A stretch of DNA of 64,000 bases from Parapedobacter pyrenivorans. Its GTDB lineage: Bacteria > Bacteroidota > Bacteroidia > Sphingobacteriales > Sphingobacteriaceae. The notes below the pieces were generated by a model, which was not told the origin of the DNA, searched no databases, and saw only the letters and a program-made list of their open reading frames with translations. The translations under genes and the position numbers were made by a program. Positions within the stretch are counted from its first letter, which is position 1, and each line of letters begins with the position of its first letter. Location: the NCBI RefSeq assembly GCF_014636865.1, contig NZ_BMER01000001.1, positions 2,158,718 through 2,222,717 of the forward strand. Direction: 5' to 3'. Shown piece after piece: positions 34,231 through 42,190 of the stretch.

Positions 34231-35508
34231 ATGAAAGATAATACCAAACACGTCATTGTCATCGGCGGCGGATTTGCAGGGATCAATTTTGTTAAGCAAT
34301 TGGAAAAAGATAAGCGGTTTTTGATCACGTTGGTAGACCGAAATAATTATCACTTTTTCCCACCATTGATTTATCAGGTTTCCACGGCGTTTATCGAGTC
34401 GTCCAATATTTCCTATCCGTTTCGACGATTGTTTCAGGAAAAGCCCCATGTCCGGTTTCATATGGGTGAATTGAAACGCATCGATCCGATGGCGAAACAG
34501 GTAGAGACTACGACGGGTACGCTAGTATACGACTATCTGGTGTTGGCTATGGGAACCGCGACAAATTATTTTGGTTTTGAAAATATCGCCAGGTATGCCA
34601 TGCCGATGAAGACGCTTGATGATGCGATGAACCTGCGGAATCACATCCTATTACGCATGGAGTGTGCCGTACGGACTACCGATCTGGCCGAACGGAATAA
34701 AGCGATGAATGTTGTCATTGCCGGAGGCGGTCCTACAGGGGTGGAGTTAGCAGGTATTCTCGCCGAAATGGGCAGGGAAATTTTAGCTAAGGAGTACCCC
34801 GAGTTAAGCGATCTCAAATCCCATCTGTATATCGTCAACTCCGCACCGGTATTACTACCACCAATGAGCACAAAGGCACAACAGGAGGCTTACAAGGTGC
34901 TCGAAAAATTGGGTGCCCGGATTATCCTAAATACCAAGGTTGTTGATTACGTGTCCAACAATGTCGTATTGAGCAATGGTGAGACCATTCCCGCAGATAC
35001 CCTGGTTTGGACATCCGGCGTGACCGCCGTCCGTGTTGAGGGGATTGCTCCAGAAGTCGTTATATCTGGTGGGCGTATTAAAGTGGATGCCTTCAATCGG
35101 ATGGCGGAAACCGATACGGTGTTTGCCTTGGGCGACCAATGCCTTTCGATGCATGATGCCAATTATCCGGAAGGCCACCCGCAGGTAGCCCAGGTAGCGA
35201 TTCAGCAAGGAACATTGCTGGGCAAAAACCTGTCGCGCTTGATTGACGGTAAGCCCATGAAGCCGTTCGTATACCACAACAAGGGAACAATGGCTATCAT
35301 TTCGAAATACCGGGCTGTCGTCGATTTGCCCACCGGATTTCTAAGCGGATGGATTGCGTGGGTCAGTTGGTTGTTCGTCCACATCATTCCATTGATCGGT
35401 TTCCGCAATAAGTTTGTGCTGGCCACGAATTGGGCATGGTCATTTATTACCAACGACCCGACATTGCGACTGATTTTACGGCCGGACAAAAAGGAACGGA
35501 CTCCATAA
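34231..35508 (+). CDS. ndh: Type II NADH:quinone dehydrogenase (NDH-2)
   Basis: Single-subunit, non-proton-pumping NADH dehydrogenase. FAD Rossmann motif VIVIGGGFAGINFVKQL at residues 9-23; NADH-binding motif VIAGGGPTGVELAGILAEMG at about 165-184; ALGDQC near 310 for FAD. The quinone-site segment HPQVAQVAIQQGTLLGKNL follows, and the C-terminal amphipathic/membrane anchor is GWIAWVSWLFVHIIPLIGF, as in NDH-2. 425 residues. Single gene, convergent with the stress protein. Confidence 0.9.
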   Translation: MKDNTKHVIVIGGGFAGINFVKQLEKDKRFLITLVDRNNYHFFPPLIYQVSTAFIESSNISYPFRRLFQEKPHVRFHMGELKRIDPMAKQVETTTGTLVYDYLVLAMGTATNYFGFENIARYAMPMKTLDDAMNLRNHILLRMECAVRTTDLAERNKAMNVVIAGGGPTGVELAGILAEMGREILAKEYPELSDLKSHLYIVNSAPVLLPPMSTKAQQEAYKVLEKLGARIILNTKVVDYVSNNVVLSNGETIPADTLVWTSGVTAVRVEGIAPEVVISGGRIKVDAFNRMAETDTVFALGDQCLSMHDANYPEGHPQVAQVAIQQGTLLGKNLSRLIDGKPMKPFVYHNKGTMAIISKYRAVVDLPTGFLSGWIAWVSWLFVHIIPLIGFRNKFVLATNWAWSFITNDPTLRLILRPDKKERTP

Positions 35509-35529
35509 CATCGTGCACCCGTAGTTGTG

Positions 35530-36360
35530 TCAAGCCACGGGTTTATTCTTCAGCAATACAACAGGTACATCGGCAATATTCAGGAGTTTTTTGCTTACGC
35601 TGCTATGGAAAAGCCGTTGAAAAAAGCCGTAGTTCCGTGATGCCATCAAGATAAGATCGATCTGGTGTTTTTTTACGTAGTCAAAAATGCCTTCAGCCTT
35701 GTCCATGTGTTCACTGATAACTTCAAAGATGGGGTGGAGGGATTCCAGCATGTTGAGGATTTCCTGCTTACCCAGGATTTTATCGGGTGTCTGCCCTTGC
35801 GTTGCCGCATCCACATGCACCACATGCGTTTCGGCGTGAAGTTGGCTGGCCAAGCGGATAATACTTGCTGACGGGGTAACATACGCTACGTTTTTTAAAT
35901 CGGTCGCATAGACCACCTTATTAACTGGCCTGAAAACATGGTTACGTGGTACGATGAGCAAGGGTGCAGCTCCGGATTCGGCTACGGCCATCGTATTGCG
36001 GCCAATCAGCGTATTTTCGATGTCGGATAATCCGGCGATGCCCATCACGATCATGGACACCGCATGTTGTTCGACAATGGCCGCTACACCTGCCGCGACG
36101 GATTTGTCGTCGGCCAAAAATACAAAGCGCTCCATTGATCGCGCAGTTGGTAGGTGCAGCTTTATCGGTATTTTTTCAAGGTGCTTAATGGTCGACTGCT
36201 GGTATCCCGTATGTTCATCATAGCCATCAGAAGGCCTATGGGCATAGGAATGGTAAAAAATCACCTTTGTTGCATCAAGGTGTGCGGCCATATCCACGGC
36301 ATATTGCGCTGCCGTATAGGACACATCCGAAAAATCCATGGGAATCAAAAACGTCTTCAT
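35530..36360 (-). CDS. Tandem universal stress protein (two Usp domains)
   Basis: 276 residues from the ATG at 36360 (upstream in-frame codons are ignored because MKTFLIPMDFSD is the canonical Usp start). Two UspA-like domains: residues 1-142, with the ATP-loop-like MGIAGLSDIENTLIGRNTMAV and VAESGAAPLLIVP, and residues 150-276, beginning VVYATDLKNVAY. The second domain lacks a clear G-x2-G-x9-G loop. Cytoplasmic stress role, likely nucleotide-binding. It lies 10 bases downstream of the DUF4197 gene. Confidence 0.9.
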   Translation of the reverse strand: MKTFLIPMDFSDVSYTAAQYAVDMAAHLDATKVIFYHSYAHRPSDGYDEHTGYQQSTIKHLEKIPIKLHLPTARSMERFVFLADDKSVAAGVAAIVEQHAVSMIVMGIAGLSDIENTLIGRNTMAVAESGAAPLLIVPRNHVFRPVNKVVYATDLKNVAYVTPSASIIRLASQLHAETHVVHVDAATQGQTPDKILGKQEILNMLESLHPIFEVISEHMDKAEGIFDYVKKHQIDLILMASRNYGFFQRLFHSSVSKKLLNIADVPVVLLKNKPVA

Positions 36361-36370
36361 AGGCAAAGGT

Positions 36371-37138
36371 TTATTTTTTTTGCTTATCGGCATATCCAAA
36401 TACCTTTTGCAGTAATGGCGTGGTGCGTGCACCCCCGAGGTTGTCGCGTATTTTCAACTCTTCCTGCGCGACCTGGTAAAACAGGCCAGCTATCGCTTTC
36501 TGGGTGACATACTTGTTCAGATCGGTTTCTATTTTATCGCTTACCAGGGGAATCTGATTGTAACGCGTTACCACGGCACTCCAGTATTGGGCAACGTTAT
36601 GCTTGCCAAGGGCACCCTCCACAATGGGGCTGAACCGCTTTGCAAGCTCATTGGTAGTGGTTCGTTTAAAAAAATCAGTGGCGGCATCCTGCTGTCCGCT
36701 GAGCAGGATATTCGTCGCGTCGCGGATAGTCAGTTGCGAAAGTGCCGACACAAAAACCGGGGCTGCTTCCTTTACTGCACTTTCTGCAGCCCGGTTGAGG
36801 CTTTGGATAAGGTTGTCGCAAAGCGAGCCTAAACCGATACTCCGGAGGGTGCTTTCTACTTTCTGTGCTTCAGGAGGCATCAGTATCTTCACGGCAGCGT
36901 TACCCAAAAAACCGTCTTGAACAGCTAACGATTTGATGCTGCGGTCCAGCCCCTGGCTCAATGCCTGCTTGATACCCGATGCAGCCTCACTGGAGCTAAC
37001 GGATGTGGTGGGGTTGCCGGATGGCGTGGAACTACCGGTTCCGCTGGCGCTACCGAGCTGGTTAAGGGTATCACACTGGGTAAACACCAACAGCAGGAAA
37101 GACGTGGAAATGCATGTTTTTAAGCTGCTCCTGTTCAT
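36371..37138 (-). CDS. DUF4197 domain protein (lipoprotein-like leader)
   Basis: Exported protein of 255 residues. Signal with a lipobox-like FTQC (Cys about 22), a Gly/Ser-rich linker, then a helical DUF4197 domain: ASGIKQALSQGLDRSIKSL, GFLGNAAVKILMPPEAQKV, LIQSLNRAAESAVKEAAPVF, IRDATNILLSGQQDAATDFFKRTT and QKAIAGLFYQVAQEELKIRDN, which is diagnostic. Function of the family is unknown. Probably co-transcribed with the Usp gene 10 bases downstream. Confidence 0.88.
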   Translation of the reverse strand: MNRSSLKTCISTSFLLLVFTQCDTLNQLGSASGTGSSTPSGNPTTSVSSSEAASGIKQALSQGLDRSIKSLAVQDGFLGNAAVKILMPPEAQKVESTLRSIGLGSLCDNLIQSLNRAAESAVKEAAPVFVSALSQLTIRDATNILLSGQQDAATDFFKRTTTNELAKRFSPIVEGALGKHNVAQYWSAVVTRYNQIPLVSDKIETDLNKYVTQKAIAGLFYQVAQEELKIRDNLGGARTTPLLQKVFGYADKQKK

Positions 37139-37165
37139 CGGGTAGTTCCTCCTTATTCTAGTTCT

Positions 37166-37954
37166 TTAATCTTTACTATGCCGCTCAATGACATCAAGCA
37201 ATAAGGCCGGTTCGTCTGTCGTGATGAATTCGACCCTTTGATGCAGTAGGTTGCGCATTTCATCTTCGGTATTCACGGTCCACGCGTTGATGGCGAGGCC
37301 AAGGTCGTGCGATTCTTTTATCCAAGTAGGGTTTTTCTTGAATACACTGAAATGGTAATCCAACCCGGTGAGACCATCCTTTTTAGCCTGCGCCGGCGTC
37401 ACGTCGCCATTAAGGTAATACACTTTGGCATCCGGATCAAGCTCAATGATGCGTTTGCAGGCGTCATAGTCAAAGGCGATATATTCCACCCGCTCTTCGG
37501 CGCCCAGACTTTTCACGAGCTGCACGGCCAAATCAGCGGAATGCAGCGTACGTTCCTTGCCCAGTTCGGAAGACTTGAGTTCATAGATCAGCTTGGTCTT
37601 TTTCTGTTTCATCCCTTCGCGCAGATAGGCTTCCGCTGTGGGGATGGCTTCTCCGTTGGGATGTTTCTTGGCTAACAATTCCGCATAGGTAGCGGTAGCG
37701 ATGTCAATATCATAAAAATCCTTGTCGTGGTTTACCACCAACACATCATCTTTCGTGAGGTGTACATCAAATTCGGTGCCAGCACATCCCAATTCGATGG
37801 CACGGTGCAGGGAGGCAATGGAGTTTTGGGGTAGGCCTTCCACTTTCCACGCCCCCCGATGGGCGATGACGTGGGTTTGAATGGATTGTGCAGTAGATAC
37901 GTGCCACATGGTACACACGATTAATGTCAAAAAAATACGGATTGCAGTTTTCAT
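37166..37954 (-). CDS. Secreted glycerophosphodiester phosphodiesterase
   Basis: Signal peptide MKTAIRIFLTLIVCTMWHVSTAQS, then a GDPD TIM barrel: VIAHRGAWKVEGLPQNSIASLHRAIELGCAGTEFDVHLTKDDVLVVNHD holds the HRG, the metal Glu/Asp (E-x-D) and the second catalytic His (split over residues 30-75). LIYELKSSELG and NAWTVNTEDEMRNLL finish the family pattern. 262 residues. It releases glycerol-3-phosphate from periplasmic glycerophosphodiesters. Upstream of the DUF4197 gene on the same strand, 27 bases apart. Confidence 0.93.
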   Translation of the reverse strand: MKTAIRIFLTLIVCTMWHVSTAQSIQTHVIAHRGAWKVEGLPQNSIASLHRAIELGCAGTEFDVHLTKDDVLVVNHDKDFYDIDIATATYAELLAKKHPNGEAIPTAEAYLREGMKQKKTKLIYELKSSELGKERTLHSADLAVQLVKSLGAEERVEYIAFDYDACKRIIELDPDAKVYYLNGDVTPAQAKKDGLTGLDYHFSVFKKNPTWIKESHDLGLAINAWTVNTEDEMRNLLHQRVEFITTDEPALLLDVIERHSKD

Positions 37955-38091
37955 GTTTCTAAATTTTCACGAATTGCGTACATTTATGTTAGCGTAAGAT
38001 GGGTAAAGGTAATCATTTTATTAAACGAGTGAAATTGGGCTTGTGATAATTTGGAAATCTATTGTAACTTTATAACCAATCGAGCATCATA

Positions 38092-38415
38092 ATGGAAATG
38101 TACAGCAAGCTATCGTTTTCGAACCTGCCCATCGAATGGGCCTGTTGGATGTCGGCGCTTATCTTGCTTTACTTTTCCAATCCGCATAGCCACCATTTTA
38201 CGTTATGCCCGTTGGAAAATGCAGGGATAGACTGGTGCCCTGGATGCGGATTGGGACGTTCGATTTCGTTATTTATGCACGGGGAAATACAAGCATCGTT
38301 CCGTATGCATTGGTTGGGAATACCGGCATTTTTCGTCATCGCACACCGGATATACAGGTTATCACAAAGAACATATAGTAGTTGGACAAAACATAATCAC
38401 GATGAACAACCGTAA
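38092..38415 (+). CDS. DUF2752 membrane protein
   Basis: 107 residues with two membrane segments. The diagnostic DUF2752 motif is CPLENAGIDWCPGCGLGRSISLFMHGE (residues 41-67, with C-P-x-C-G-L-x-R-S), followed by SFRMHWLGIPAFFVIAHRIYRL. Family function unknown. It overlaps the TM2 gene by 14 bases; these two are often neighbours in Bacteroidota. Confidence 0.88.
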   Translation: MEMYSKLSFSNLPIEWACWMSALILLYFSNPHSHHFTLCPLENAGIDWCPGCGLGRSISLFMHGEIQASFRMHWLGIPAFFVIAHRIYRLSQRTYSSWTKHNHDEQP

Positions 38416-38761
38416 TATATTGATGAGCATCCAGGGGATTACCCCCGAAGAATTGATGTATCTTCAGCACGCCACCGCCACGTTAAGTGAGGAACAACTG
38501 AAAAGTTTCGTGTTTCTATACAGTGGGAAACGGAAAAACGCACAGGATATCATGCTATTTACACTGATCGGATTCCTCGGATTTGCCGGTATCCAACGTT
38601 TCGTACTCAACCAAGTAGCGATGGGTGTTATTTATTTTCTCACTTTAGGTTTTTGCTGGATCGGTACCATCGTTGACATCATCAATCATAAAAGCATGAC
38701 CGATGAGTATAATCAACGAATGGCGAGAGAGAGCCTGAACATGGTAATGGGTGGCTTTTAA
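38402..38761 (+). CDS. TM2-domain membrane protein
   Basis: 119 residues: an N-terminal cytoplasmic helix (ITPEELMYLQHATATLSEEQLKSFVFLYSGKRK) and a TM2 domain with two membrane helices (DIMLFTLIGFLGFAGIQRFVLNQVAMGVIYFLTLGFCWIGTIVDIINH, split over residues 49-96). The G-x-x-R-F turn and ID-x-I-N end are typical. Overlaps the DUF2752 gene (upstream) by 14 bases and the convergent HD gene by 4. Confidence 0.9.
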   Translation: MNNRNILMSIQGITPEELMYLQHATATLSEEQLKSFVFLYSGKRKNAQDIMLFTLIGFLGFAGIQRFVLNQVAMGVIYFLTLGFCWIGTIVDIINHKSMTDEYNQRMARESLNMVMGGF

Positions 38762-39402
38762 TTGCCTTCCCATTCCTTGTAGAATTGCGTGAGGTATTGC
38801 TCCATGAATACATGTCGTTCCTCAGCCATCCGCCGTGCCGTTGCGGTATTCATCTTGCCTTTCAATAGCAGTAACTTTTCATAAAAATGGTTGAGGGTGG
38901 GAGCCGTACTGTTTTTGTAGGCTTCTTTATCCTGGTGGACATGAGGTGGGATGTTGGGATTATATAACTCCCTGTTTTTAAATCCGCCATAATGGAAGGC
39001 ACGGGCAATGCCGATTGCTCCCATGGCGTCCAGACGGTCGGCATCCTGAACAATTTCGAGTTCTTTGGAGTGAAAAGACACGATGCCCAGACTCGCTTTA
39101 TAAGACATGTTGCTGATAATAGCCTGCACGTGCGTCACTACCTCGGTGGCTACATTGATATTAGCCAGAAACTCCCCCGCTATGCTGGGGCCAATGGATT
39201 CATCGCCATCATGGAATTTGCTGTCAGCAATATCGTGGAGCAGGGCGGCCAGTTCGCATGTCATCCGGTCGGCTTGCTCGTGGAGCAGGATGAACTTTAC
39301 ATTATTCCACACCCGGAGGATATGCCACCAATCATGGCCGGCTTCCGCATGGGTAAGCTGCCTGCGTACGAAATCGGCCGTTTGATCAATGTAAGGTTGC
39401 AT
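38758..39402 (-). CDS. HD-domain phosphohydrolase
   Basis: Metal-dependent hydrolase of the HD superfamily (YedJ/PF01966 type), 214 residues from the ATG at 39402. Ligand motifs: HAEAGHDWWHILRVWNN (first His), LAALLHDIADSKFHDGDE (HD), and IVQDADRLDAMGAIGIARAF (Asp). The start codon overlaps the stop of the methyltransferase gene upstream (TGATG), so the two are coupled. Substrate, probably a nucleotide, is unknown. Confidence 0.9.
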   Translation of the reverse strand: MQPYIDQTADFVRRQLTHAEAGHDWWHILRVWNNVKFILLHEQADRMTCELAALLHDIADSKFHDGDESIGPSIAGEFLANINVATEVVTHVQAIISNMSYKASLGIVSFHSKELEIVQDADRLDAMGAIGIARAFHYGGFKNRELYNPNIPPHVHQDKEAYKNSTAPTLNHFYEKLLLLKGKMNTATARRMAEERHVFMEQYLTQFYKEWEGN

Positions 39403-40580
39403 CAATCGGTGTTTTCTTCCCTTGCCCGGCGGCTTCCCGCATAAATTTCGTATTCCAATAGGCGGCAATCTAGTTTGCCATTGTAAAATTCGACCCGCCG
39501 CGAAGTGTGGAGGCCAATTTTCTTGGCAAGATCAGGATTGCCTGTAAACACATAGCCACGTTTGCCACCACATTGTTGCTTCAGGAAGTCGCCGATGCGG
39601 CTATACGTGGCTTCAAGTTTCGTGTGGACGCCCAGACGCTCCCCGTATTCGGGGTTGAACACCACCAAACCCGTACCCGCCGGTAATGGCGTGTCGGCAA
39701 AATCGCAGACATGGAAGTCGATCAGTTGATCCACACCCGCCGTCTTGGCATTCATCAAGGCAATGTCAATGGCGTCCTTGGACAAGTCTGATGCGATGAT
39801 TTTGGCTGCCGTCTTTTTGTTTACCTGCTCTTTCAGCTTTCGCCGTTCGGCAAAGAAAACCTGTTCGTCATACCCTATAATGTGCATAAAAGCGTAGTTC
39901 ATGCGGAATAGACCGGGCTTGCGGTTGGTTGCGATAAGTGCCGCTTCGATGGCCAGTGTGCCCGATCCGCACATGGGGTTGACGAAAGCCGACTGCCCGT
40001 CCCATGCGGTCGCATAGACCACCCCAGCGGCCAATGCTTCCAGCATCGGTGCTTTGCCGGGATGTTTGCGGTAGCCATGTTTAGCAAGCGTTTCACCCGA
40101 TGTGTCGAGAAAGACTTCGGCCTGGTCGTCCTGCCAGTAAAGGTGTACGACGGTTTTGTGCAAATCGGGGCCACTATTTGGCCTCAGTCCTTTCTTGCTC
40201 TTTATACGATCGGCAATGGCGTCTTTTACCTTTAGATTGGCAAATAATGGCGTGGATATCGTGGGGTTGTTTACGTTGGATGTTACGGAAACGTATCCGT
40301 CGAACGCGATAAGGTCCTCCCACGGAATTGCCGATAGGGCTTCATAAAGTTCATCCGGATTGCTGGCGGTAAATGAATGAAGGGAATAAAGTACTTGGCT
40401 GGCGCAATGCAGGTTGAGATTGAGCCGGATACAATCGTTTACTGTCGCCGACAGCTCAACTCCCGTTGCGAAACCACGCTTGATTTCGAATCCCAATTGG
40501 CGGATTTCACCCTGCAGATAGGGTGAGAGCCTTCTGTTGCAGGTAATGATGATTTTACTGGGGGTGTTGAAAACTTCCAT
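39402..40580 (-). CDS. THUMP-domain class I RNA methyltransferase (RlmL-like)
   Basis: Probable 23S rRNA guanine-N2 methyltransferase. THUMP domain in residues 45-150 (NLHCASQVLYSLHSF); the segment HLYWQDDQAEVFLDTSGETLAKHGYRKHPGKAPM and SAM motif FVNPMCGSGTLAIEAALIAT follow. The catalytic NPPY motif reads NPEYGERLG here, a variant seen in Bacteroidota homologues. The C terminus (FTGNPDLAKKIGLHTSRRVEFYNGKLDCRLLEYEIY) is canonical (residues 340-380). It leads the pair with the HD hydrolase. Confidence 0.9.
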   Translation of the reverse strand: MEVFNTPSKIIITCNRRLSPYLQGEIRQLGFEIKRGFATGVELSATVNDCIRLNLNLHCASQVLYSLHSFTASNPDELYEALSAIPWEDLIAFDGYVSVTSNVNNPTISTPLFANLKVKDAIADRIKSKKGLRPNSGPDLHKTVVHLYWQDDQAEVFLDTSGETLAKHGYRKHPGKAPMLEALAAGVVYATAWDGQSAFVNPMCGSGTLAIEAALIATNRKPGLFRMNYAFMHIIGYDEQVFFAERRKLKEQVNKKTAAKIIASDLSKDAIDIALMNAKTAGVDQLIDFHVCDFADTPLPAGTGLVVFNPEYGERLGVHTKLEATYSRIGDFLKQQCGGKRGYVFTGNPDLAKKIGLHTSRRVEFYNGKLDCRLLEYEIYAGSRRAREENTD

Positions 40581-40590
40581 AAGATTTTGG

Positions 40591-40598
40591 CAAAGGTA
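40591..40598 (-). promoter_or_regulatory. -7 promoter box of the methyltransferase gene
   Basis: Minus-strand TACCTTTG (plus-strand CAAAGGTA), 11 bases before the ATG at 40580. It matches TAnnTTTG and gives a very short leader, as at pepT. Confidence 0.5.
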
Positions 40599-40728
40599 CT
40601 TATTATCGTAAGTAAAAAATATGTAATTTTACCGTTTCATTAAGAACATGTAATTTGTAGTAAACGGAACGGCGGGCTTGGGTCGGTGATTGCTTACTAA
40701 CCTGGGTTTCGACAAAAAGAAAGAAGTA

Positions 40729-41121
40729 ATGGAAATACGAGGAAAAGTACACGAAATTGGTGATGTTCAGCAAGTTACCGATACTTTTAAGAAACGGGAT
40801 CTGGTTGTGCAGTATGCGGAGAATCCACAGTTCGTTGAGTATATCAAGTTTGAAGCGACCCAAGATCGGACGGCGATATTTGATAACTTGAATGTGGGTG
40901 ATGAGGTGGAAGTTTCATTCAATCTGCGTGGGCGTCCTTGGACCAATAGGGATGGATTAACCAGCTACTTCAATTCATTGGTAGCCTGGCGTGTGTCTAA
41001 GGTCACTGGTTCACCTGTAGGAGCAGGAGGGCAGTCTGCTCCCGGCCCGCAGTCGTTTGATGCGCCGCCTACTGTGGATATCGCCGCTGACAATGGGAAA
41101 GACGATGATTTGCCATTTTAA
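40729..41121 (+). CDS. DUF3127 OB-fold protein with an SSB-like acidic tail
   Basis: 130 residues from the ATG at 40729. The DUF3127 domain (MEIRGKVHEIGDVQQVTDTFKKRDLVVQY, NLNVGDEVEVSFNLRGRPW, YFNSLVAWRVSKV) is a predicted single OB fold of Bacteroidota. After a Gly/Pro-rich linker it ends DDDLPF, nearly identical to the DDDIPF tip by which single-stranded DNA-binding proteins recruit partner enzymes. A DNA-metabolism role is inferred from fold and tail. Followed by a hairpin terminator. Confidence 0.88.
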   Translation: MEIRGKVHEIGDVQQVTDTFKKRDLVVQYAENPQFVEYIKFEATQDRTAIFDNLNVGDEVEVSFNLRGRPWTNRDGLTSYFNSLVAWRVSKVTGSPVGAGGQSAPGPQSFDAPPTVDIAADNGKDDDLPF

Positions 41122-41154
41122 CCGAATATAGTTTTAGTTGATTGTAAATTAAAA

Positions 41155-41187
41155 AGTGTCCTGACAGCTGTCAGGACGCTTTTTTTG
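41155..41187 (+). terminator. Terminator after the DUF3127 gene
   Basis: Self-complementary gtcctgacag/ctgtcaggac (41158-41177), extended by one outer pair, followed by seven T residues from 41180. 34 bases after the stop. Confidence 0.85.
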
Positions 41188-41288
41188 TATACGTTTAGTT
41201 TTTGTGACCTATGGATGTGCAGCCATTTGCGGTTCAGAATTTAAAAGTCAACCCCACAGCGAGGATTGAAATCTCATATCCCAAATAG

Positions 41289-42029
41289 TCAATTGGCCTT
41301 CTTGTAGCGGTATTCATGGGTTTCCACCACCTCGTTGGATTCCCGGTTGTAAACCTTGGCGCTTACCGGATAGCCGGCGTCGTTGTAGGTGTATTCCCAG
41401 ATTTGGTCGACCACACCGGCTATTTTCACAGACCGAGGGTTGTTTACGTAGTGAATTTTCCACGCCCAGGGGTAACTGGTATGCGTGCTTTTCTTGTCGT
41501 CAAAATCGCCGTATTCCTGAAGCGCTTGCCCAATCAGGGCCGTTGCCAGGTTTCCCCTGGTATCAAAGGTGTACGTGGACGTCTGTGTCGCCTCTTCGAT
41601 AAAAAATGTTTCGGTAACCGTATTCTCGGTGTAGGTGTATTGTATGGGAATAACTACATCGCTATCATCGGTCCAGACTCCCGCTGTCGGCCTATCATTA
41701 TCCCCCTCGTAGGTATACGATTCCCTCAAATAAACTTTGTCAGCCTTCCTTTCTAGCGCAATGAGCCGATCCCGGCTGTCGTAGGTGAATGTAACGGTAT
41801 GCAGGTCACCGCTGTTTTCGGTCATTAGGTAATGGACGGTTGCGCGATTTCGCTCGTCATATTCGAATTTGGATAGCGTTTGTCCGTTTTTCTTTTGCTC
41901 GATCAGTAATAAGTCGCCAGACAGTTCTTTATCGGGGCCGGTGTCTTCACCGCCGTCATTTTTGGAACAGGAAGTAAACACTCCTGCAATCAGTAGCAGC
42001 CACAGGGTTTTTCGAATGGTCATCTTCAT
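41289..42029 (-). CDS. Lipoprotein with YD/RHS-like strand repeats (DUF4595-like)
   Basis: Signal and lipobox FTSC (Cys about 21), then an acidic linker (SKNDGGEDTGPDKELSG). The mature part consists of repeated beta strands with Y-D/N turns: FEYDERNRAT, FTYDSRDRLIAL, YTYEGDN, YTFDTRGNLATA, YTYNDAGYPVSAKVYN, like YD/RHS repeats and DUF4595 proteins. It lacks an RHS toxin core. Surface or periplasmic location is likely; function unknown. Confidence 0.78.
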   Translation of the reverse strand: MKMTIRKTLWLLLIAGVFTSCSKNDGGEDTGPDKELSGDLLLIEQKKNGQTLSKFEYDERNRATVHYLMTENSGDLHTVTFTYDSRDRLIALERKADKVYLRESYTYEGDNDRPTAGVWTDDSDVVIPIQYTYTENTVTETFFIEEATQTSTYTFDTRGNLATALIGQALQEYGDFDDKKSTHTSYPWAWKIHYVNNPRSVKIAGVVDQIWEYTYNDAGYPVSAKVYNRESNEVVETHEYRYKKAN

Positions 42030-42096
42030 GGTGTTTGTTAATTAGTTTTTGATATTATTACAAGACAAAAGTACGCGGTTACCGGGCACCGTACTT

Positions 42097-42142
42097 ACCC
42101 CCCAAAGGGGGTTTTTAATTGGGTATAAACAACCTACCTTTG
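42097..42142 (+). promoter_or_regulatory. Candidate operator and promoter of the two-component genes
   Basis: The inverted repeat ACCCCCCAAAGGGGGT (42097-42112) is centred 37.5 bp upstream of the end of a TACCTTTG box (42135-42142). No TTTG lies at the normal distance. This placement fits an activator site near -41, perhaps for the NarL-type regulator encoded downstream. A run of T after the repeat makes a small hairpin possible, but no upstream plus-strand gene would need a terminator here. Confidence 0.55.
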
Positions 42143-42190
42143 CTATCGTAATAACTAACGCAACTGGATAACCCCTTTATAAAAAAGCTG

